From assembly GCA_937926875.1 (NCBI GenBank), contig CALBAX010000026.1:1-64000 (forward strand): 64,000 nt of DNA. The letters are read 5' to 3'. Source of the stretch: an uncultured Desulfovibrio sp. Its GTDB lineage: Bacteria; Desulfobacterota; Desulfovibrionia; Desulfovibrionales; Desulfovibrionaceae. The translations under genes and the position numbers were made by a program. Positions within the stretch are counted from its first letter, which is position 1, and each line of letters opens with the position of its first letter. Shown here piece by piece: positions 24,569 through 33,140 of this stretch. Below the pieces are notes generated by a model, which was given only the letters and a program-made list of their open reading frames with translations, was not told the origin of the DNA and searched no databases.

Positions 24569-27070
24569 ATGTCTACGGGTCATTACAGCTGTTGCGGCCA
24601 GGAGATCCTTTCTCCGCATGAACAGGCCGTGCTCGATCCCGAAAGTCGTGCGCGCTTCCACCAGCAGCATCCGCGCATCGCGGCCATCCTCGATTCCTTC
24701 GCCGATGCCGTGCCCATGCTCGACAGTCAGCGGGCCCTCTACTTCACCCAGTCCATGAAGCTGACGGAAGGCAAGCCCCTGGTCTGGCGCTGGGCCAAGG
24801 CCCTGTACCATGTGGCGGAGCATATCGAGGTCCACATCGACGACCACCAGCTCCTGGCCGGCCGCATCGGCAGGTCGCCGCGCTACAGCATCATGTATCC
24901 CGAGATCGAAGGGGACTTTTACGCCTCCGCCCTGGGGGACCTTGCCTCCCGCGAGACCTCCCAGGCGGGGATCCCTCCCCGGGATCTGGAGATCGCCATC
25001 AAGGAGATCGCCCCCTACTGGTCGGGGAAGACCTACCACGAACAGTTCAACAAGGCCCTTCCCAAGGAAGTCCATGACGTCCTGTTCGCTGACGAGACGG
25101 GCATCGCCCCCCGCTATATCGTCAACGAGTCCTCCTCGTTCCGCTCGTCCCTGCAATGGGTGCATGACTACGACTGTGCCATCCGGCGCGGTTTCGTGGA
25201 CATCCGCAAGGAAGCGGAAGACAAACTGGCCGCTCTGGATCCCGACAACCCCCGGCACACCAACGAGCTGCGTCCGTTCTACGAAGCCATCACCATCGTC
25301 TGTGACGCCATCATGCTCTGGGCCGCCCACCATGCCGACCTGGCCGAAAAGATGGCCGCCGAAGCAACGGATCCCCAGCGCAAGCAGGAGCTGGCCCTCA
25401 TCGCGGAAACATGCCGGCGCGTTCCCGCCTATCCCGCCCGTACCTTCCACGAAGCGGTCCAGTGCCAGTGGTTCGTCCAGCTCTTCTCCCGTCTTGAGCA
25501 GCGCACGGGCACGACCATCTCCAACGGGCGCATGGACCAGTATCTCTGGCCCCTGTACAAGGCCGACCTCGACCGGGGCGCCATCACGCCCGACAGGGCC
25601 GTGGAACTGCTGGAATGCCTGTGGGCGGGCATGGCCCAGTTCGTGGAGATGTACATCATGCCCCAGGGGAACGCCTTCACCCAGGGCTATGCCCACTGGG
25701 AAGCCGTGACCATCGGCGGCCAGACCGTGGACGGCGAGGACGCCACCAATGACCTGAGCCACCTCATCCTGCGATCCAAGCGGGAATTCCCCCTGCATTA
25801 TCCCGATCTGGCGGCCCGACTGCACAGCAGGAGCCCGGAAAGCTTCCTCTGGGATGTGGCCACCACGGTGAAATACGGCACGGGGCACCCCAAGCTCCTC
25901 AATGACGAAGAAATCGTCCCCCTGCTCATCGCCAAGGGCGCGCGCATGGACGAGGCCCTCGATTACGCGGCATCGGGCTGCACCGAAGTCAGGATGCCCA
26001 ACAGGGACACCCTCACGTCCAGCTGTGGCCGCATCAATCTGGCAGCCTGCCTGGAGATGGTCTTTTTCCGCGGCAGGATGCTCAAGACCGGCGAACAGCG
26101 CATCGGCCCCGATACCGGTGATCCCTTCGCCATGCAGACCTGGCCGCAGTTCTTCGAAGCCTTCCTGGAACAGCTGCGCTTCAGCCTGCGCACGGCCTTT
26201 GCCGCCCAGTATGTCATCAACAAGCTGCGTCCCCGCTGCTTCGCCCAGCCCATGGGCTCCGCCCTGCACCGGCTGTGCATGCAAAACGGCATGGACCTGC
26301 ATACCGAACACATCCCCGGCGGGCTCGAACTGGGCTTCGTGGACTTCATCGGCTTCGGCACGGTCATCGACTCCCTGTCCGCCGTGAAGAAGCGGGTCTA
26401 CGAGGACCGCACCATCAGCATGGGCGAACTGCTGGAAGCATTGAAGAACAACTTCCAGGGGTGCGAATCCACCCGGATGCTCCTGCAGAACTCCCCCTGC
26501 TACGGCAACAACGACGCCTACGCGGACGCCATCGGCAAGGCCATGGAAAAGGCCGCCCTGGACTATTGCGAGGTCCATTCCCCGGCCCTGGAGATGCCTG
26601 TCGACGTCCGCTATGTGCCTGTGACGGCCCATGTGCCCTTCGGGCGTGTGGTGGCGGCCTCGGCCAACGGGCGCCTGGCCTGGACGCCCCTCTCCGACGG
26701 GACCTCCCCTTCGCCGGGCGCGGACCATCAGGGGCCCACGGGGGTCTTCCTCTCCAACGCCGCCAGCAAGAACATGGGGGCCTGCCGCCGGGCGGCACGC
26801 ATGCTCAACATGAAGTTCACCCCCAAGGTGGTGGAGGGCGATGCGGGCACGCAGCGTCTGGTCTCCCTTTTCAGGACCTTCGTGGACCTCAAGCTCTGGC
26901 ACGTGCAGTTCAACGTCATCAACCGCGAGACCCTGCTGCATGCCAAGGCCGAGCCCGAAAAGTACAAGAACCTCATCGTCCGCGTAGCCGGTTACAGCGC
27001 CTACTTCGTGGATCTTTCGTCCGACATGCAGGATGACATCATCGCCCGGACGGAACAGGAGAGCATCTGA
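24569..27070 (+). CDS. Glycyl radical enzyme, isethionate sulfite-lyase-like
   Basis: An 833-residue PFL-type glycyl radical enzyme. The radical glycine is Gly808 in RVAGYSAYF and the thiyl Cys is Cys471 in SGCTE, with Glu473. Arg192 and Gln196 (SSFRSSLQW), Trp377 and Arg681 also lie exactly 3 residues after the positions I recall for isethionate sulfite-lyase (Arg189, Gln193, Trp374, Cys468, Glu470, Arg678, Gly805), in a protein 3 residues longer. This argues for C-S cleavage of a small sulfonate to an aldehyde plus sulfite. Related sulfonate lyases such as the dihydroxypropanesulfonate enzymes share some of these residues, so the substrate is not settled. No radical SAM activase is nearby. 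AGGAG precedes the start. Confidence 0.85.
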   Translation: MSTGHYSCCGQEILSPHEQAVLDPESRARFHQQHPRIAAILDSFADAVPMLDSQRALYFTQSMKLTEGKPLVWRWAKALYHVAEHIEVHIDDHQLLAGRIGRSPRYSIMYPEIEGDFYASALGDLASRETSQAGIPPRDLEIAIKEIAPYWSGKTYHEQFNKALPKEVHDVLFADETGIAPRYIVNESSSFRSSLQWVHDYDCAIRRGFVDIRKEAEDKLAALDPDNPRHTNELRPFYEAITIVCDAIMLWAAHHADLAEKMAAEATDPQRKQELALIAETCRRVPAYPARTFHEAVQCQWFVQLFSRLEQRTGTTISNGRMDQYLWPLYKADLDRGAITPDRAVELLECLWAGMAQFVEMYIMPQGNAFTQGYAHWEAVTIGGQTVDGEDATNDLSHLILRSKREFPLHYPDLAARLHSRSPESFLWDVATTVKYGTGHPKLLNDEEIVPLLIAKGARMDEALDYAASGCTEVRMPNRDTLTSSCGRINLAACLEMVFFRGRMLKTGEQRIGPDTGDPFAMQTWPQFFEAFLEQLRFSLRTAFAAQYVINKLRPRCFAQPMGSALHRLCMQNGMDLHTEHIPGGLELGFVDFIGFGTVIDSLSAVKKRVYEDRTISMGELLEALKNNFQGCESTRMLLQNSPCYGNNDAYADAIGKAMEKAALDYCEVHSPALEMPVDVRYVPVTAHVPFGRVVAASANGRLAWTPLSDGTSPSPGADHQGPTGVFLSNAASKNMGACRRAARMLNMKFTPKVVEGDAGTQRLVSLFRTFVDLKLWHVQFNVINRETLLHAKAEPEKYKNLIVRVAGYSAYFVDLSSDMQDDIIARTEQESI

Positions 27071-27075
27071 CAGTC

Positions 27076-27095
27076 CCGGCCCGTGAGGGCCGGGA
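27076..27095 (+). promoter_or_regulatory. GC hairpin after the glycyl radical enzyme gene
   Basis: CCCGGCCC and GGGCCGGG pair around GTGA, with no T-run after the stem. It probably marks a processing or partial termination point between the GRE and aldehyde dehydrogenase genes. Confidence 0.5.
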
Positions 27096-27114
27096 TCCCG
27101 ACCACTTCAAGATA

Positions 27115-27144
27115 TATATTATAATAATATGTTATTATGATATA
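27115..27144. promoter_or_regulatory. AT-rich inverted repeat, candidate GntR operator O2
   Basis: Arms at 27115-27127 and 27132-27144 pair with one mismatch around TATG. The inner ATAATAA/TTATTAT is perfect. On the minus strand it contains ATATCATAATA, also present near 28990 and, with one base changed, inside the 21382-21405 palindrome. A TATAAT at 27141-27146 overlaps it, so it may control a separate promoter for the aldehyde dehydrogenase gene. Confidence 0.5.
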
Positions 27145-27183
27145 ATCCCTATCCTTCCACACCGAACCCAAGGAGAGACGATC

Positions 27184-28776
27184 ATGTCCCAAAACGCCGA
27201 AAACAGATTCTATTCCGTTCTCCAGCAGGGCGCGGACCCCAAGGGCCTGGGGGAACTCCGCCGTCTCCACAATTTCATCGACGGCAGATGGGTGCCCTCC
27301 ACCACCAGCGTGTACCGCGATGCCTACAACCCCTCCACGGGTGAGATCATCGCCCAGGTCCCGGCCTCCAGCATCGAGGAACTCGACAGCGCCGTGGCCG
27401 CGGCCAAGAAGGCCTACAGAAAGTGGGCGGACACCCCCGTCTACAAGCGGGTGCAGGTGCTGTTCAAGATGAAGCAGCTCATCGACGAGCACCTGGACGA
27501 ACTGGTGCGTCTGCTCTGCATCGAAGAGGGCAAGACCTGGAACGAATCCATGGGCGATGTGCTGAAGGCCAGGGAAGTCATCGAATTCGCCTGCGGCATG
27601 CCGCAGCTCATGAAGGGCGAAAGCCTCATGAACGTTTCGTCCGGCTACGACACCATCCTCTACCGGGAACCCATGGGGGTCTTCCTGGGCCTCGTGCCCT
27701 GGAACTTCCCCACCATGATCCCGCACGGCTGGATGATCCCCCTGTGCGTCGCGGCGGGCAACACCTTCGTGCTCAAAGCGGCCAGCTCCGCCCCGCAGTC
27801 GGCCCTCCGCATGACGGAACTGTGGCAGGAGGCCGGCCTGCCCGACGGTGTGCTCAATGTCGTCACCTGCAATGCCTCCGATGTCAGCCACCTCATCAAC
27901 CATCCCGACATCGTGGGCGTCAGCTTCGTCGGCTCGAGCACCATCGGCCGCCAGGTGTACGCGGAGGCCGCCAAGGCCGGCAAGCGTGTGCAGGCCCTGG
28001 GCGAAGCCAAGAACCATGCCCTGGTCATGGCCGACTGCCAGATGAACCGCAGCGCCGCCGGCATCATCAACGCCTTCTGCGGGTGCGCCGGTGAACGCTG
28101 CATGGCGCTCCCGGTCATCGTGGTGGAAGAACGCATCGCCGATACCTTCGTGCAGCTCCTGGCCAGCAAGGCCCAGGAACTGACCCTCGGCCCCGCCTGG
28201 GAAAAGACCTCCAAGCTGGGCCCCCTGGTCACGGCCAGGCACCGGAAAAGCGTCATCGACTGGATCGAGAAGGGCCTGTCGGAAGGGGCCTCGCTGGTCC
28301 TCGACGGCCGCGACATCTCCGTGCCCGGCTATGAGAAGGGCTTCTTCGTCGGGCCTACCATCCTCGACCATGTGACCCCCGACATGGAAGTCGGGACACG
28401 GGAGATCTTCGGCCCCGTCCTGTGCGTCAAGCGCGTCAAGAGCTTCGAGGAAGGCCTGGAAGTCATGAACGCCAACCCCTTCGCCAACGGTTCCGTCATC
28501 TATACCTCCAGCGGCCGGTACGCGCGGGAATTCGCCAAGCAGACGCACGGCGGTATGGTGGGCATCAACGTGGGCATCCCGGTGCCGGTCTGCTCCTTCG
28601 GCTTCACCGGCCACAAGCAGAGCTTCTTCGGCGACCTGCATGTGATGGGGACGGACGGCGTGCGCTTCTATACGGAAAGCAAGAACGTCACTTCCACCTG
28701 GTTCAACGAGGAGACCACTGCCCACGTCGACACCTGGGACGGCATGCTGCCTGGCCTGCAGAACAAGCATGCCTAG
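27184..28776 (+). CDS. CoA-acylating-type aldehyde dehydrogenase (MMSDH-like)
   Basis: A 530-residue aldehyde dehydrogenase closest to methylmalonate-semialdehyde dehydrogenase: catalytic Cys306 in CGCAGERCMAL, Asn277 in GEAKNHA where ordinary aldehyde dehydrogenases carry the general-base Glu, and a C-terminal GINVGIPVP-FSFTG-like block ending SFFGDLH and DGVRFYTESK. The family makes acyl-CoA from aldehydes, using NAD and CoA. In this operon it could take acetaldehyde from the glycyl radical enzyme to acetyl-CoA, or act on sulfoacetaldehyde; both are inference. AAGGAG precedes the start. The protein is somewhat longer than typical family members at the N-terminus. Confidence 0.88.
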   Translation: MSQNAENRFYSVLQQGADPKGLGELRRLHNFIDGRWVPSTTSVYRDAYNPSTGEIIAQVPASSIEELDSAVAAAKKAYRKWADTPVYKRVQVLFKMKQLIDEHLDELVRLLCIEEGKTWNESMGDVLKAREVIEFACGMPQLMKGESLMNVSSGYDTILYREPMGVFLGLVPWNFPTMIPHGWMIPLCVAAGNTFVLKAASSAPQSALRMTELWQEAGLPDGVLNVVTCNASDVSHLINHPDIVGVSFVGSSTIGRQVYAEAAKAGKRVQALGEAKNHALVMADCQMNRSAAGIINAFCGCAGERCMALPVIVVEERIADTFVQLLASKAQELTLGPAWEKTSKLGPLVTARHRKSVIDWIEKGLSEGASLVLDGRDISVPGYEKGFFVGPTILDHVTPDMEVGTREIFGPVLCVKRVKSFEEGLEVMNANPFANGSVIYTSSGRYAREFAKQTHGGMVGINVGIPVPVCSFGFTGHKQSFFGDLHVMGTDGVRFYTESKNVTSTWFNEETTAHVDTWDGMLPGLQNKHA

Positions 28777-28823
28777 GGAACAACCTAGTGATATAGTTCT
28801 CTTTTATTCATGATCAAACAGCC

Positions 28824-28862
28824 CTGAAAGCCGGTCCCTTGAATGCCGGCTTTCAGACTTTA
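28824..28862 (+). terminator. Terminator after the aldehyde dehydrogenase gene
   Basis: CTGAAAGCCGG (28824-28834) and CCGGCTTTCAG (28846-28856) form a perfect 11-bp stem, followed by ACTTTAT. It would end the catabolic transcript before the regulator gene. Confidence 0.7.
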
Positions 28863-28912
28863 TGGAGGGGTGCGGGAAGGCCCTAGGGATGCATGCTTGC
28901 CGGCATGCAAAT

Positions 28913-29006
28913 AATATCTTTCTATATCAATATGTTATATGATAAACATACGTGAGGGATTTTAAATTATTGACTAACAAAAAATAATAAAATATCATAA
29001 TATAAA
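28913..29006. promoter_or_regulatory. AT-rich control region of the GntR gene, candidate operators O3/O4
   Basis: Two AT-rich motif copies lie here. Around 28923-28944 is CAATATGTTATATGATA, close to AATATGTTATTATGATA in O2. Around 28984-29005 is AATAAAATATCATAATATA, matching the left part of the tctC palindrome at most positions. They lie 200-280 bases ahead of the regulator gene and fit autoregulation. A further 200 GC-rich bases up to 29206 show no gene. Confidence 0.5.
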
Positions 29007-29206
29007 CATGTCAAGGCGTCATGGGAAAGGGCCGGAAAAAGACTTTCCATAACGTTTCCGGTCCATTGCTGTCCCTTCTCCCGCCATTGCCGCCGGCTTC
29101 TCCGATCGTGGCCGACACCTGCGGCAACGGCCCGGCAAAGCACTGCGGGCCGGGACATCGATCAATGCCCCTGAGCTGGCTGTTCTGCCAATCGTAAGGA
29201 GAATAT

Positions 29207-29956
29207 ATGCTGCGGAATCTGGATAGCCCTGTACGAAAGCGCAAAGTTCCACAGGAAATCGTCTATCGCATCCGGGAGCAGATATTGTCCGGAGCACTTG
29301 CCCGGGGCAGCAAGCTGCCCTCGGAACAGGAACTGACAGAAAACCTCAACGTCAGCCGCCAGACCTTGCGGGAAGCCCTGCGCGTCCTGGAGATGCAGGG
29401 CCTGCTGGAGATCAGGGCCGGCATCGGCGGCGGTGCCTTTGTGGCCGAAGTCAATGAAGAGACGGCCCACATGGGCCTCATCAACTTCCTGCACAGCAAG
29501 GACCTGACCCTGGCCCACCTGACGGAAGTACGCGAGATCATCGAGCCGCACTTCGCCTACCGTGCGGCACAGTGCATCACCGAAGAACAGATCGCGGAAC
29601 TCGAAGAACTGCAGAACAGGGCCAAGAAGGAGATCGCCAAAAAGAAGTCTTCGGCATTGCGCGAGATCGAGATCTCGTTCCATGCCAAGATCGCCTGCAT
29701 CGGCGGCAATCCCATCCTGATCCTGATCTCGGACTTTGTGGAATACCTCCTGCGCAAGGCAAAGCAGGCCCTCCAGCCTGACGAGGTTTTCTCGGCGGCT
29801 GTCATCGAGGCGCACGACCATATCGTCGCTGCCTTGAAGGCGCATGATCCCGAGGCCGCCGCCAGGGCCATGGCCTTTGATGTCAAAGCCGTCGGGAACG
29901 CCCTGCAAAAGATCGCGGACGACAACCAGCGGTTGACATTGCGGGAATTCAACTGA
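29207..29956 (+). CDS. GntR-family transcriptional regulator, FadR/FCD subfamily
   Basis: A 249-residue repressor-type regulator. The N-terminal winged helix-turn-helix (EIVYRIREQILSGALARGSKLPSEQELTENLNVSRQTLREALRVLEMQGLL region, about 18-68) is classic GntR. The C-terminal FCD domain is helical and carries His/Glu residues that bind metal and a carboxylate-type effector (EVREIIEPHF, ISFHAKIA, EAHDHIVAAL). It is placed to sense the substrate or product of the neighbouring glycyl radical pathway. An AAGGAG site precedes the start, and a strong terminator follows. Confidence 0.93.
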   Translation: MLRNLDSPVRKRKVPQEIVYRIREQILSGALARGSKLPSEQELTENLNVSRQTLREALRVLEMQGLLEIRAGIGGGAFVAEVNEETAHMGLINFLHSKDLTLAHLTEVREIIEPHFAYRAAQCITEEQIAELEELQNRAKKEIAKKKSSALREIEISFHAKIACIGGNPILILISDFVEYLLRKAKQALQPDEVFSAAVIEAHDHIVAALKAHDPEAAARAMAFDVKAVGNALQKIADDNQRLTLREFN

Positions 29957-29963
29957 TCCTCCG

Positions 29964-29997
29964 CGGGCATGCCCCTGTGGCATGCCCGTTCCTTTTT
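29964..29997 (+). terminator. Terminator of the GntR gene
   Basis: CGGGCATGCC (29964-29973) and GGCATGCCCG (29979-29988) pair around CCTGT and are followed by TTCCTTTTT. Confidence 0.85.
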
Positions 29998-30383
29998 GGG
30001 GCCTTCCTGCCCGCCCCTCCTGCCGCCCTCCCTTCCCTGTAGCCTGCCCCGCAGGCCCGCCCCCTTTCTCCTGCGCCGGCACTGCCTTTGCCGGGTCCGA
30101 GGTTCCTTCCCCTGCCCTCCGCCGGACTGTCGACAAATCGTCACAAAACACGGGCATCCTGGAACGGCCCGCGGCAGGCCGCGCCACACCAGCGCGCAAG
30201 GGCACACGGGCTCCGTCCCCTGCCTGCCTTCGCCCGTCCATGCCCCTGCCGGCCCGCCCGCAGCGGACATGGCAGGCATGCCCTTTACCTTCCTGCCTCT
30301 GTGGGCTATGGAGGGGATGACCGCCTGCTCCGGCGGGCCGCATTTCATCAACCACGGACAAAACGGATTCAAAAGGAGAAGTC
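29998..30383. other. Intergenic region upstream of the carboxynorspermidine genes
   Basis: About 385 bases rich in C and G, with open frames that look like noise. It should contain the promoter of the downstream synthase, but I cannot identify boxes. AAAGGAG lies at 30371-30377 before the synthase start. Confidence 0.3.
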
Positions 30384-31586
30384 ATGGCGGATATTCTGAT
30401 CATCGGCGCCGGTGGCGTGGGAAGCGTGGTGGCGCACAAGTGTGCCCAGTTGGCCAAAGAAGGGGCCTTCGGCAAGATCACCCTTGCCAGCCGTACGCTT
30501 TCCCGGTGTGACGAGATCGCCCGCTCGGTCAAGGCCCGTCTGGGCGTCGACATCGCCACCGCCCAGGTGGATGCCGACAACGTGCCCGAGCTCTGCGCCC
30601 TCATCCGTCAGGTGAAGCCCCACACCGTGCTGAACATCGCCCTGCCCTATCAGGACCTGCACATCATGGACGCCTGCCTGGAATGCGGCGTGCACTATCT
30701 GGATACGGCCAACTACGAGCCCCTGGATACCGCCAAGTTCGAATACAAATGGCAGTGGGCCTACCAGGAGCGCTTCAAGCAGGCCGGCCTCACCGCCCTG
30801 CTGGGCTCCGGTTTCGACCCCGGCGTCACCAACGTCTTCTCGGCCTGGGTCATGAAGCACGAGCTGGACGAAGTGCACGTGCTGGACATCATCGACTGCA
30901 ACGCCGGTGACCACGGCCAGCCCTTCGCCACCAACTTCAACCCCGAGATCAACATCCGCGAAGTGACCGCCCGCGGCCGCTACTGGGAACGCGGCGAATG
31001 GGTGGAGACCGACCCCCTGTCCTGGTCCATGACCTACGACTTCCCCGACGGCATCGGCCCCAAGAAGTGCTTCCTCATGTACCACGAGGAACTGGAGTCC
31101 CTGGTGCAGAACCTCAAGGGCCTCAAGCGCGCCCGCTTCTGGATGACCTTCTCGGAAAACTACCTGAACCACCTCAAGGTGCTGGGCAATGTGGGCATGA
31201 CCCGCATCGATCCCGTGCGCTTCCAGGGCCAGGACATCGTGCCCATCCAGTTCCTGCGCGCCCTGCTGCCCGACCCCGCCTCCCTGGGCCCGCTGACCAA
31301 GGGCAAGACCTGCATCGGCAACGTCATGCGCGGCATCAAGGACGGCAAGGAAAAGACCGTCTACATCTACAACATCTGCGACCATGAAGCCTGCTACGCC
31401 GAAGTGGGTTCCCAGGCCATCTCCTACACCACCGGCGTGCCTGCCATGATCGGTGCCAAGATGATGGTCTCCGGCCAGTGGCTCAAGCCCGGTGTGTGGA
31501 ACATGGAACAGTTCGACCCCGACCCCTTCATGGCCGACCTCAACGCCTACGGCCTGCCGTGGCAGTGCGTGGAAGTGAAGGACTAG
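30384..31586 (+). CDS. Carboxynorspermidine synthase (saccharopine dehydrogenase-like)
   Basis: Condenses a diamine (1,3-diaminopropane or putrescine) with aspartate semialdehyde and reduces the imine with NADPH to carboxynorspermidine/carboxyspermidine. The 400-residue protein has the N-terminal Rossmann ILIIGAGGVGSVVAHKCAQL, then NIALPYQDLHIMDACLECGVHYLDTANYEP, typical of the Lys9-like family, and GSGFDPGVTNVF. The decarboxylase gene follows after 150 bases, giving the alternative, S-adenosylmethionine-independent route to norspermidine/spermidine. Confidence 0.93.
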   Translation: MADILIIGAGGVGSVVAHKCAQLAKEGAFGKITLASRTLSRCDEIARSVKARLGVDIATAQVDADNVPELCALIRQVKPHTVLNIALPYQDLHIMDACLECGVHYLDTANYEPLDTAKFEYKWQWAYQERFKQAGLTALLGSGFDPGVTNVFSAWVMKHELDEVHVLDIIDCNAGDHGQPFATNFNPEINIREVTARGRYWERGEWVETDPLSWSMTYDFPDGIGPKKCFLMYHEELESLVQNLKGLKRARFWMTFSENYLNHLKVLGNVGMTRIDPVRFQGQDIVPIQFLRALLPDPASLGPLTKGKTCIGNVMRGIKDGKEKTVYIYNICDHEACYAEVGSQAISYTTGVPAMIGAKMMVSGQWLKPGVWNMEQFDPDPFMADLNAYGLPWQCVEVKD

Positions 31587-31600
31587 CCTCTTTCACGCCG

Positions 31601-31649
31601 GCAACGCTGTTTCAGGGGGAAGGGGCCCGCGGGCCCCTTCCCCCGTTGC
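31601..31649. repeat. Perfect GC palindrome between the polyamine genes (repeat-family-like, copy 6)
   Basis: Arms 31615-31628 and 31631-31644 (GGGGGAAGGGGCCC and complement) are perfect, flanked by an outer GCAACG/CGTTGC pair. It resembles the core of the dispersed hairpin family. It lacks a T-run and may attenuate or stabilise the transcript between the synthase and decarboxylase. Confidence 0.6.
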
Positions 31650-31736
31650 GCTCCGGCCCGGGGAAATAGCCGCCCCCGCGGCCAGGCCCCGGACGGCAGC
31701 CCTTCCTTCACCCCAACCCCTTCAAAAGACCGAAAC

Positions 31737-32966
31737 ATGAAGCATCTCCTGCCCCTGCTGGATCCCCGTACCGTCCCCTCGCCCTGCTTCGTGCTGGACG
31801 AAGCCCGTCTGGCGGCCAATGCGGCCATACTGGACAGCGTGCAGCAGCGCACCGGCGCCAGGATCCTGCTGGCCCTCAAAGGCTTCGCCGCCTGGGACAG
31901 TTTCCCCCTGCTCTCCCGCGCCAAAGGCCACGGCCCCCTGTGGGGCACCTGCGCCAGCTCCGTGGATGAAGCCCGCCTGGGCCGCGAAGAATTCGGCGGC
32001 GAAGTGCACGCCTTTGCCGCGGGCTGGACGGAAGAAGAACTGGACGAGCTGCTGCCGCTGGTGGATCACCTGGTCTTCAACTCCCTGGCCCAGTGGGAAC
32101 GCTTCGGCCCCAAAGTCCGGGCCTGGTGCCGGGACAACGGCCGCGAGATCAGCTGCGGCCTGCGCATCAATCCCGAACATTCCGAAGGCGCCGTGGCCAT
32201 CTACAATCCCTGCTCCCCGGGCTCCCGTCTGGGCATCCGGCCGCACCAGCTGCCCGAAACGCTGCCGGAAGGCATCTCCGGCCTGCATTTCCACACCCTG
32301 TGCGAACAGGGCTCCGACGCGCTGGAACGCACCCTGGATGCCGTGGAGGCCCGCTTCGGCAAGCAGCTGGCCCAGTGCCAGTGGATCAACTTCGGCGGCG
32401 GCCATCACATCACCCGCAAAGGCTATGACCTGGACCGCCTCTGCCGCTGCATCACGCGCATGCAGCAGAACTACGGCGCGCAGATCTATCTGGAGCCCGG
32501 CGAGGCCGTGGCCCTCGATGCGGGCTGGCTGGTAGCCACGGTGCTGGATGTGGTGCAGGCCGACATGCCCATCGCCATCCTGGACACCTCGGCCTCCTGC
32601 CACATGCCCGACGTGCTGGAGATGCCCTATCGCCCCAACCTGCTGGCTCTGGAAGACGGCGAACTGCACCTGGCGGGCGAAAACGGCGAAAAGGCCTGGA
32701 CCTGCCGCCTGGCGGGCAAGTCCTGCCTGGCCGGGGACGTCATCGGCGAATACAGCTTCGCCGCGCCCCTCAAGGCCGGTGACCGCCTGATCTTCACCGA
32801 CATGGCCATCTACAGCATGGTCAAGACCACCACCTTCAACGGCCTGCGCCTGCCGTCCATCGGCAGCCTGGCCACCGACCCCGACGCCGCTGACCCGGCC
32901 GCCACGGCCCGTTTCCGTCTGGTGCGCCGCTTCGGTTACGAAGACTTCAAGACCCGCCTGTCCTAG
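31737..32966 (+). CDS. nspC: Carboxynorspermidine decarboxylase
   Basis: A 409-residue fold-type III PLP decarboxylase that turns carboxynorspermidine (or carboxyspermidine) into norspermidine (or spermidine). The PLP Lys is Lys48 in LLALKGFAAWD. The phosphate-binding Gly block is FGGGHHIT, and EPGEAVALDAGW and TSASCHMPDVLEMPY are characteristic of NspC. It forms a pathway pair with the upstream synthase. A 15-bp-stem terminator follows. Confidence 0.95.
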   Translation: MKHLLPLLDPRTVPSPCFVLDEARLAANAAILDSVQQRTGARILLALKGFAAWDSFPLLSRAKGHGPLWGTCASSVDEARLGREEFGGEVHAFAAGWTEEELDELLPLVDHLVFNSLAQWERFGPKVRAWCRDNGREISCGLRINPEHSEGAVAIYNPCSPGSRLGIRPHQLPETLPEGISGLHFHTLCEQGSDALERTLDAVEARFGKQLAQCQWINFGGGHHITRKGYDLDRLCRCITRMQQNYGAQIYLEPGEAVALDAGWLVATVLDVVQADMPIAILDTSASCHMPDVLEMPYRPNLLALEDGELHLAGENGEKAWTCRLAGKSCLAGDVIGEYSFAAPLKAGDRLIFTDMAIYSMVKTTTFNGLRLPSIGSLATDPDAADPAATARFRLVRRFGYEDFKTRLS

Positions 32967-32997
32967 GGCCCCGGGGGCACAGACCTTTTCTGGATAC

Positions 32998-33031
32998 GAC
33001 AGCCCCCGCATGGCATCATGCGGGGGCTGTC
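32998..33031. terminator. Bidirectional terminator between nspC and the deacetylase gene
   Basis: 32998-33012 and 33017-33031 form a perfect 15-bp stem (GACAGCCCCCGCATG and complement) around GCAT. The trailing T content is modest on either strand. It sits between convergent genes. Confidence 0.7.
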
Positions 33032-33140
33032 TGCTTGCTTCTCTACACCAGCATTCCCTGAATGGGACGCGCGGGGGAAGGAGGGAGCATGAAGGAAGGA
33101 GGCTCCTCCGCCTGCGCGAGAAGGCCCTTCAGATTTTCTC

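Noticed and set aside
23219..26941. 1240-codon open frame antisense to tctA and the glycyl radical enzyme
   Set aside because: Shadow of two strongly supported genes; the composition is artefactual.
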